This document shows positions 18,256 through 24,576 of a DNA stretch of 64,000 nucleotides, piece by piece; positions within the stretch are counted from its first letter, which is position 1, and each line of letters starts with the position of its first letter. The notes under the pieces are model-generated. The model was given only the letters and a program-made list of their open reading frames with translations, had not been told where the DNA came from and searched no databases. A program made the translations under genes and the position numbers. This DNA comes from Bradyrhizobium semiaridum (GTDB taxonomy: Bacteria > Pseudomonadota > Alphaproteobacteria > Rhizobiales > Xanthobacteraceae), in assembly GCF_020329505.1 (NCBI RefSeq), contig NZ_JAGKJJ010000018.1, positions 1 to 64,000 on the forward strand, read 5' to 3'.

Positions 18256-19131
18256 TCACTTCGCCGCGGTATCGCCCACCGGCCGCACCGGATCGCCTTC
18301 GCGCAGCAGCGCGCCGGCGCGGGCGACCACGATGTCGCCTTCCGCAACGCCGTCGCGGATCTCGACCTGCCCGGCCGACATCAGCCCGGTCTCCACCCGC
18401 CGCGTCTCGACGCGGCCGCCGCGCACCACCTGCACCACGGTGCCGGCGGTCGAATAGAGGATCGCGGTCAGCGGCACCGCGACGCCGCAGCTCTGCCCGG
18501 TCTTGATCTGCGCGCGGCCGGATGAGTTCACCAGCAGCTTGCGGCTGGCGCCGATCGCCACGAACACCTGGCCGAGCTGGCTGTTCGGCTCGACCGTCGG
18601 CGCGATCCGCCGCACCTTGCCGTCGAGCTCGCCGGCGCCCGAGATCTTGATCCGCGCCGTCTGGTCGGCCTTCAGCCGCGTGATGTCGCGGGTCGGCACC
18701 ATGCCGACCAGGTCGTACTCGCTCTTGACGATGATCGAGAACAGCGCCTCGCCCTTGCCCGATGCCGGCGCGCCGACGATCGCCGTCGACGCCGACACCG
18801 TCCCCGCCACCGGCGCCGTGACGTTGACCGAATTGGCCCCATCCGTCAGCCGCGCCAGCGCCTGCCCCGCGCTGACCGTATCCCCGGCATCCACCATCAC
18901 CTCCGCCACCTTCAATCCGAAGCGGTCAGGCCGAACCTGCTGCTCGTCGCGCGGCAGCACGAAGCCGGTGACCTCCGCGATATTGTCGAAGCAGAACTTC
19001 GAGGCTTTGAGCACGGTGACGGCGGCGCCTTTCGGTGTGGCGTCGGTCTCGCCGGCGGCGAAGGCGGGGGATGCGGCGAGAAGCAGTAGCGCGGAGGCGA
19101 GGGCGGAGAGGCGGGATAAATGGGGCGTCAT
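18256..19131 (-). CDS. HlyD/RND-type periplasmic adaptor protein without a pump beside it
   Basis: 291 aa with an N-terminal signal peptide (about 1-25, ending AFAAG). It resembles the membrane-fusion proteins that link inner-membrane pumps to outer-membrane channels: a CFDNIAEVTGFVLPRDEQQVRP-type opening, lipoyl-like halves (GLKVAEVMVDAGDTVSAGQALARLTD, then VTAPVAGTVSAS), a beta-barrel and a C-terminal membrane-proximal domain. The alpha-helical hairpin is almost absent, as in short adaptors. It is clearly related to the adaptor at 33425-34342, which has its own RND pump, but no pump gene flanks this copy. It may serve a distant or shared transporter. Confidence 0.85.
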   Translation of the reverse strand: MTPHLSRLSALASALLLLAASPAFAAGETDATPKGAAVTVLKASKFCFDNIAEVTGFVLPRDEQQVRPDRFGLKVAEVMVDAGDTVSAGQALARLTDGANSVNVTAPVAGTVSASTAIVGAPASGKGEALFSIIVKSEYDLVGMVPTRDITRLKADQTARIKISGAGELDGKVRRIAPTVEPNSQLGQVFVAIGASRKLLVNSSGRAQIKTGQSCGVAVPLTAILYSTAGTVVQVVRGGRVETRRVETGLMSAGQVEIRDGVAEGDIVVARAGALLREGDPVRPVGDTAAK

Positions 19132-19281
19132 CGGCGGATCATTCCCAAAGTATGCGGCTCTTGACTCGTATGGCGATCATCGTCGGCTGCGGAGCAGTAC
19201 ATTGTAAGAAAAGCGTTATGACAGCCAATCCCCGATGACAAGTGCCGCAAATCTCTGGTTTAGTAGCTAAAAATCGATTCG
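19132..19281. promoter_or_regulatory. divergent promoter region at the left edge of the low-GC island
   Basis: 150 bases between the adaptor and the methyltransferase. A TTGACT at about 19163 is a possible -35 element toward the island operon, without a convincing -10. Base composition falls abruptly here. Confidence 0.4.
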
Positions 19282-20301
19282 ATGGGGAAGCTCACTAGCA
19301 TGACACGTTCCGGCTCGGCGAAATTCACGGTCATAGAGAACAACTCTCTACGACCGGTGACCAAAGCCAATCAGGCGATGCACCCCCAGATTGTATCGGA
19401 GGAGATATTTACGTCTGACGAAATTCGCAAGCTGGCTTATTACGCAGACGAGACCACCATTATTCTTCACGCCGACGTACGAGAGGGTGTCAAAACGCTG
19501 GCGGAGGCAGGGATCGTCGCTAATTGCATAGTCACTTCCCCCCCATTTTACGGTCAGCGCGACTACAAAATTAAGCACCAGATTGGTCTTGAGGATCATC
19601 CTTCAGAGTATATCGAAGCGCTGATTGGGGCCTTCGACAACATGAGCACTGTGCTCGCCGAAAATGGAAGCCTCTGGATAAATATCGGCGACACCTATTG
19701 GAGTGGAAAAGGCGAGCACAAAAGCTCCGAGGCAAAGCAATCGGCGCGTCGTTTTGGAGTGAGACCGCAAGACCGGAAAGGCGATGGTAAGTGGTGCGTT
19801 CCAAAACAGCTCTTGCTGATCCCCCATCGCCTTGCAATCGGCTTGCAAGAGAAGGGCTGGTTGGTTCGCAATGACAACGTTTGGGTAAAGCCCAATCCGA
19901 TACCAGATCAGGTTCGAGATCGATGCTCGGTATCTCATGAGTACGTCTTTCATTTCGTGAAAGAGCGCTGGTACTATTTTGATAAGAACGCAGTTGGTCG
20001 GACAACTGATTCAGGCTCTGTGCTGCCTCCGCTCGACACTTGGGAAGTTCCTCCCGTGCGCAATGGGCAGTCCACTCAACACAAGGCGAGATTTTCCGAA
20101 GAACTCGTTCGAATTCCGGTCCTCACCACTACCCCGCCGCGTGGAGTTGTTTTGGACCCGTTTGCTGGTAGCGGAACTGCACTGCAATTTGCGCTGAGGC
20201 ACGGCTTCCGCTGCATCGGAATCGATGCGAAGAAAGAGTACTGCCAACTAATGGTAGAAATGGTCAAAAAGCTCACTGAAGATGATCAGCCTGTTGAATA
20301 A
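19282..20301 (+). CDS. site-specific DNA methyltransferase, beta class (N4-cytosine or N6-adenine)
   Basis: 339 aa. Motif order is catalytic motif IV first (TSPPF at 85-89, in TSPPFYGQRDY) and the SAM-binding FAGSGT with LDPFAGSGTALQFAL near the C-terminus, the permuted beta-class layout. SPPF favours N4-cytosine or N6-adenine amino methylation; the central part (about 150-260) should read the target site. It is the first gene of a tight three-gene operon (six bases to the ATPase). A 60-base sample (19381-19440) is 28/60 G+C, against 45/60 in a sample of the preceding gene (18001-18060), so horizontal acquisition is likely. ATG 19282 is the longest start; ATG 19300 and 19378 are possible. Likely role: protection of self DNA. 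Confidence 0.88.
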   Translation: MGKLTSMTRSGSAKFTVIENNSLRPVTKANQAMHPQIVSEEIFTSDEIRKLAYYADETTIILHADVREGVKTLAEAGIVANCIVTSPPFYGQRDYKIKHQIGLEDHPSEYIEALIGAFDNMSTVLAENGSLWINIGDTYWSGKGEHKSSEAKQSARRFGVRPQDRKGDGKWCVPKQLLLIPHRLAIGLQEKGWLVRNDNVWVKPNPIPDQVRDRCSVSHEYVFHFVKERWYYFDKNAVGRTTDSGSVLPPLDTWEVPPVRNGQSTQHKARFSEELVRIPVLTTTPPRGVVLDPFAGSGTALQFALRHGFRCIGIDAKKEYCQLMVEMVKKLTEDDQPVE

Positions 20302-20307
20302 CGAGAT

Positions 20308-22167
20308 ATGTACCTAGCTGCGCAAACCGTTGTCTCCGCTATTCGCTCCCTCAAAGCGCAGACACATCCGTTTGTCGGAATAACCTTCCTCGCATGTAAA
20401 GAGCATGGGCTCAAAGTTGGAGGCACAGAGCAACTTAGCCTCGACACGTTGACGAGAAATCACCTTGGCAGGCATCACGTCCTTGATCGTCATAGCAGTT
20501 ACTATTTTCAACCGTTCAAAAGCCAAGCTTACTGGGTCGTCCCAAGATACCCATCTACGGGACTGCAGACGGTAAACACACAAACGTTCAACGATGTGTT
20601 TATTCATCCACGAGGGACGTCTAAGTGGGGTTTCGTTAAAGACTACGTCGACAAAGTTAAGAGCAAGCTTCGCGAGATAAACTTCGCGGATAGAATCGGC
20701 ATCGATGCGTTGGCCGTTTGGATTTACAAAGGCAGGGATGTTGGTGACCTAGCCGATATCGACGATATAGTCGCTCTCTTTGCCAATGAATTTCAAATTA
20801 CGGAAGAAGAGCGCCGCGAGCTATTTTCAGAGAGATGGCTTACGCCGTCTTTGTTATTGCCGGGCTTCTCCGAAGATCCCCTTATCGTTACAGATGTTGC
20901 GAAGGAATTTCCAGCGCCACCCGATGCAGAATTGGAGATTGCAAAATCGCTCTCATTCATGCGGCTGACTAACGTCGGTCCTGCGTCAAATATGTCGATT
21001 TCGTTTGGCGAACGACTAACGCTTATCACAGGCGACAATGGGCTCGGAAAGTCCTTTCTACTAGATTTTGCTTGGTGGGCAGCAACTGGGGCTTGGCCCG
21101 AACGACCGATATTGCCTTCAATGCGTGGAGACGAAGAGGCGACCGTCGAATATTCGTTCCGAGCTTCATCGGGACGAGCGCTTGCCGCCAAGCGGGAATT
21201 CGATCCGCGAACCTTCTCTTGGGGGCAGCCCGAGCAAGGACATGTGACTGAAGCGCTCGCTGTATTTTCGCGTGCGGATGGCTCATTCGCCCTGTTCGAT
21301 CCATTGCGAAAGAGATTTCAGGGCTACACAACGACGAATATCCTATCGGCATATGAGGTTTGGAACGGGAAGCCCGGCGTGATCGAAGGCCTGCTTCGCG
21401 ACTGGCCCCGCTGGCAGTCGTCTCCAGACAGAATAGCCTTCGACAGGTATGCTGCGGTTCTTAGGCGACTCTCGCCAGAGGACCTCGGAGTATTGTCGCC
21501 TGGTCAGAGTGTACGCATCCCGGGGGACCCCCGCGATATTCCGACTGTCCAGCACCGCTACGGAACAGTGCCCGTTACTCAGGCCTCCTCAGGCGTGCAA
21601 CGCGTCCTTTTGCTCGCGTATCTGATCATCTGGTCTTGGCAGGAGCACGAACTTGCTGCTTCGCAATTGGATGAGTTGCCTCTTCGTCGGATGCTCGTGA
21701 TTGTTGACGAGCTTGAAGCTCATTTGCATCCGAAGTGGCAACGCATTGTATTGCCGGCATTGATGAGTGTTGGAGGCTTCCTAAGCGCTGATCTCGCAAT
21801 GCAAATGATCTCAGCTACGCACTCGCCCATGATTCTGGCATCGGTAGAAACTCATTTTAGCAACGAGACGGATACACTTTACCATCTTTTCGGAGAAGGC
21901 GCAGAGGTGAAGCTAGAGGAGGTGCCCTTTGTTAAGTACGGAGATGTGTCGGGGTGGCTGACGTCGCCATTGTTTGGCCTCCGGCATGCAAGGTCGCGTG
22001 AAGCCGAGCAGGCCATTGAGGATGCTAAGGCACTACAGCAGCAGGAAACCCCAAGTGTGACGGCTGTGGTAGAGGTGTCGGCAAGATTGAAGATGCATTT
22101 GGCTGATGATGATAAATTCTGGCCCCGGTGGCTCTATTTTGCCGACAAGCATGGGGTCGAACTTTGA
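20308..22167 (+). CDS. two-part defence ATPase: unknown N-terminal domain plus PtuA/OLD-like AAA ATPase
   Basis: 619 aa. Residues about 1-205 form a domain I do not recognize, with QTVNTQTFNDVFIHPRGTSK (87-106) and DALAVWIYKGRD (133-144); it might be a nuclease or DNA-recognition module. Residues about 212-560 are an ABC/SMC-like ATPase: Walker A GDNGLGKS (242-249), signature-like SSGVQRVLLLA (427-437), Walker B VIVDELEAHLHP (464-475) and the switch THSPMIL (504-510). This is the AAA_21/OLD/PtuA pattern seen in anti-phage effectors. The next gene, overlapping by four bases, encodes an HNH nuclease, the same pairing as Septu PtuA-PtuB. A 60-base sample (20761-20820) is again 28/60 G+C. Confidence 0.82.
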   Translation: MYLAAQTVVSAIRSLKAQTHPFVGITFLACKEHGLKVGGTEQLSLDTLTRNHLGRHHVLDRHSSYYFQPFKSQAYWVVPRYPSTGLQTVNTQTFNDVFIHPRGTSKWGFVKDYVDKVKSKLREINFADRIGIDALAVWIYKGRDVGDLADIDDIVALFANEFQITEEERRELFSERWLTPSLLLPGFSEDPLIVTDVAKEFPAPPDAELEIAKSLSFMRLTNVGPASNMSISFGERLTLITGDNGLGKSFLLDFAWWAATGAWPERPILPSMRGDEEATVEYSFRASSGRALAAKREFDPRTFSWGQPEQGHVTEALAVFSRADGSFALFDPLRKRFQGYTTTNILSAYEVWNGKPGVIEGLLRDWPRWQSSPDRIAFDRYAAVLRRLSPEDLGVLSPGQSVRIPGDPRDIPTVQHRYGTVPVTQASSGVQRVLLLAYLIIWSWQEHELAASQLDELPLRRMLVIVDELEAHLHPKWQRIVLPALMSVGGFLSADLAMQMISATHSPMILASVETHFSNETDTLYHLFGEGAEVKLEEVPFVKYGDVSGWLTSPLFGLRHARSREAEQAIEDAKALQQQETPSVTAVVEVSARLKMHLADDDKFWPRWLYFADKHGVEL

Positions 22168-22772
22168 TAAGAGTTGCTGCGAAGCTGGAATATCCCGATT
22201 TTGATGCTCAGGTCCGTCAGCCAGGAGCGGCATACCTACGCACTTGTCCGACTCCGAACTCCGAACAATTTCGTAAGAAGAACTTTTGGTCGCGCGCGGC
22301 AAAAGAACTGCACGCTGCGTACTCAGGAATTTGTGCCTACACTTCTATGTACCTGCCGGAACAAGGGTCTGTCGACCATTTCGTCCCTAAAACTATCAAC
22401 CCGGCTCTGGCTTACGAATGGAATAACTTTCGGCTGGCCAGTGGGCGCGTCAACAGTGCGAAAGGCAATCAGACCCATATCATCGATCCGTTCCTCGTCG
22501 ACAACGATTGGTTTCATCTTGACCTTCCTAGTTGCCTTTTAAGAGCAAATCCCGACTTGGATGTGGCACTTAGAGTCCGCATCAACGGCACGATAAATTC
22601 TTTGCGGCTGAACGCTGACGATTTTTATGTTCAGGAACGCTGTAACATCTTGATTGAACTTGCGAGGGGAGAGATTAGCTTGGGTTTCCTCGAGCGACGG
22701 TATCCGTTTTTGGCCAAAGAAGTCGCCCGTCAGAATGTCGGTGCTCAACTAACTCAGCTTTTCTGCATTTGA
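22164..22772 (+). CDS. PtuB-like HNH endonuclease
   Basis: 202 aa from a TTG at 22164 whose last two bases begin the stop of the ATPase gene (TTGA overlap), implying translational coupling. The frame is also open to a GTG at 22128. The HNH core is visible: VDHFVPK (70-76) with the catalytic Asp-His, YEWNNFRLASGRVNSAKG (84-101) with the central Asn and the closing Asn/Lys, then HIIDPF. The usual zinc CxxC is replaced by CAYT (57-60). The C-terminal part (NSLRLNADDF, then ARGEISLGFLERRYPFLAKE) resembles the tail of HNH partners of AAA ATPases. It is probably the DNA-cutting effector of the operon. Confidence 0.8.
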   Translation: MIRVAAKLEYPDFDAQVRQPGAAYLRTCPTPNSEQFRKKNFWSRAAKELHAAYSGICAYTSMYLPEQGSVDHFVPKTINPALAYEWNNFRLASGRVNSAKGNQTHIIDPFLVDNDWFHLDLPSCLLRANPDLDVALRVRINGTINSLRLNADDFYVQERCNILIELARGEISLGFLERRYPFLAKEVARQNVGAQLTQLFCI

Positions 22773-23289
22773 CGGCCGATCGCCATCCCGCGACGGGAGG
22801 ACAACCGACGTTCGGCAAATTGATATGCAGTGTGTAAACTCGTTAGGAGATGGGCGCGTGGCTCAAACTTCAATCGAAGTAGATATCCTCTTTTGCTTTC
22901 TACCGCTGTACTCGCCTGACGTTCTCCTCGGCGAAACTGCCGAATCGCTCGTACTGATGAATCGACCTCAGTTCGTCTCGCCCGATAGTCACCTTCACTT
23001 ACGATTTTCGTAATTTTCCTTGACTCCACCCCAACTCACCTGTACAACTTCCCCCGTCCCGCCCGGCAAGAGGGGCGTTTCGCGAGCGTCACGGACGTGC
23101 GGCGGGATGCGATGGACGCTTGGCGGCGCGAGGACGATGCGCGGCCGTCGGCGTACGGCGAAATCGTGTGGTTCTGGCGCCCCAGTGGCAGGTGCCCAGT
23201 CAGCGAAGCGCGAATGCGGTTCGCTGGCGGCGGTGACAACAAGGCCTGGTCTCACCGGGAAGAGCACGTATAAGCCGTCAAACCGTCGC
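22773..23289. other. right flank of the defence operon, no firm gene
   Basis: Short frames exist on both strands (62 aa at 22825-23013 plus; 91 aa at 22754-23029 minus) but neither has a recognizable product. From about 23036 the sequence resembles, from memory, an interspersed element recurrent in Bradyrhizobium-type genomes. No integrase, transposase or direct repeat is visible. Confidence 0.5.
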
Positions 23290-23392
23290 GCAGGGAAGGC
23301 CGGATGTTTCCGGTTGAACCTGTGGCCCTACCTCCCGTGCTTCCTATTTTGCACGGGACCCACGGGTGCGATCGGCACCCGGCCTTCCCTGC
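23290..23392. repeat. nested-hairpin element beside the defence island
   Basis: Perfect 14-bp outer inverted repeat GCAGGGAAGGCCGG (23290-23303) and CCGGCCTTCCCTGC (23379-23392), with an inner pair CCCGTGC (23334-23340) and GCACGGG (23351-23357). The two stems would stack into a cruciform or an RNA hairpin. I believe this is a widespread Bradyrhizobium repeat, from memory only. Confidence 0.8.
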
Positions 23393-23499
23393 GCCCTCTC
23401 GCTTCTGACGAGGGCGAGACGATCGCACAGCTCGGGCGCTTCGCGCCGCGATGATGCGAACGCGCGTCTCCCTTGAAAATCTGCTGTTTGAAATTCGAA

Positions 23500-23745
23500 T
23501 CAGGGGCGCTTCGCGCGGCGCGCGGGCTTCGGTTCGGTTGCGGGTAGGGGTTTGGGGGCCGGGTGGTTCGCTGCCTCGGCGTCTCTTGCCTCGCGGAGCG
23601 CGCGCAGGCGCTCCATGTTCTTGCGCACGGCGATCTTGTCGCGCTCGACCTCGGCCATCACGCGCGCGCCTTCCTCGGCCGCAAGCCGCTGGCGGTCCGC
23701 TCTTGCGAGGCTGCCGGGCGACGGAGTGGGAGGCGTCTTGGCCAT
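23500..23745 (-). CDS. small charged coiled-coil protein of unknown function
   Basis: 81 aa starting at ATG 23745 with AAAGGA upstream. The centre (about residues 18-58) is rich in Arg, Glu and Ala with helical periodicity, and the C-terminus is Pro/Lys/Arg-rich (KPARRAKRP). No domain is recognized. A longer open frame continues upstream to 24300 but reads against the neighbouring gene and is not supported. It lies just right of the repeat element beside the defence island; G+C is back to the host-like level. Confidence 0.65.
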   Translation of the reverse strand: MAKTPPTPSPGSLARADRQRLAAEEGARVMAEVERDKIAVRKNMERLRALREARDAEAANHPAPKPLPATEPKPARRAKRP

Positions 23746-23888
23746 GGCGTCCTTTTGCGGTGCGTCATATCGACAACGCGGAAGTCGTGAAAACGTTGCT
23801 GTTGCAGCGCGTCGAAGCCCGCTCGACCTTCCGATCGAGCGGGCCGCGCCGTCCGCATGCACGGGTGCTGCGCGCTGCGCGCGCCGCG

Positions 23889-24254
23889 TCAGAAGAAGTT
23901 GACGCAGCCGCAGCCGTAGAACTGGATGCTCGGGTCGTGGATCTTCAGGCAGCGGAATTCGCGCGGCAGCTGGCCGCAGCCACTGCCGCAGGCGTCGTCG
24001 TCGCCGCCGATGTGGTGGCAGGCGGCGGTCTCGATCGGACGATCGCTCGGGAAATCCGGCATTGCCGCGCGCAGCACCTTGACGCGGTCCTCCAACGTCG
24101 CGGGCTCGACATACTTCTTGCCCTTGTCGTCGCGGATGAAGAAGCCGTTGGGAAACCGCACGTCGCCGAGACTGACCGCCTTCAGGGCCTAGTTGGCCGG
24201 ATGATAGCGGTCGCGGGCTTCCTCGGCGGTCATGAAGGTGATGCCGTTGCGCAC
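23889..24254 (-). pseudogene. Cys-rich small protein gene interrupted by an in-frame TAG
   Basis: From GTG 24254 (GGAGG ten bases upstream) the frame reads RNGITFMTAEEARDRYHPAN, meets TAG at 24189-24191, then continues in the same frame with ALKAVSLGDVRFPNGFFI and a Cys-rich tail: ACHHIGG, DACGSGCGQLP, CLKIHDP and FYGCGCVNFF. The continuous sense of both halves indicates one gene of about 120 codons with a single nonsense change, plausibly CAG to TAG. A shortened product could start at GTG 24161. The six cysteines and paired His suggest metal binding. Family not recognized. Confidence 0.65.
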
Positions 24255-24576
24255 GATAGCCAAGCCTCCGTTGCAGGGGTGCGCGGATGCTATCAGGCAC
24301 GTCCGGCTTGTTGTGTGAAGCGGTTCACGGTGGACAGAATGCCGCGCTCTGCTCTCAACTTGCTCGGTGTCGTCGCCGGGCCTGTGCGCAATTACGTACA
24401 TGCACCGGGCGATCCAGTATCCCAGAGACCGTCGTTATTGAGCCGATAGGCCGCGGCGTACTGGGTCGCCCGGTCGAGCCGGGCGACAACACCGGTGGAT
24501 AGGGGCAAAGCTTCACACCCTCTCAAGGTGACGGGACGAGAGCGCCGCGACGACCAAATGAAAAGGTGCCTCGCCG
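24255..24576. other. intergenic region with a palindromic repeat
   Basis: No gene is seen in these 322 bases. The repeat at 24369-24490 takes up the middle. Confidence 0.6.
24369..24490. repeat. palindromic repeat, family J
   Basis: Left GTCGTCGCCGGG and CACCGGGCGATCCAGTA, right TACTGGGTCGCCCGGT and CCGGGCGACAAC, arranged as inverted arms with a decayed centre. Confidence 0.75.

Noticed and set aside
22754..23029. 91-codon minus-strand and 62-codon plus-strand frames beside the HNH gene
   Set aside because: They overlap each other, lack a ribosome-binding site and recognizable product; left as unassigned flank.
19132..23500. Integrase, transposase, tRNA or direct repeats bounding the low-GC operon
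   Set aside because: I looked for recombinase motifs, tRNA-like 3' ends and repeated ends and found none, so transfer rests on composition and gene content only.
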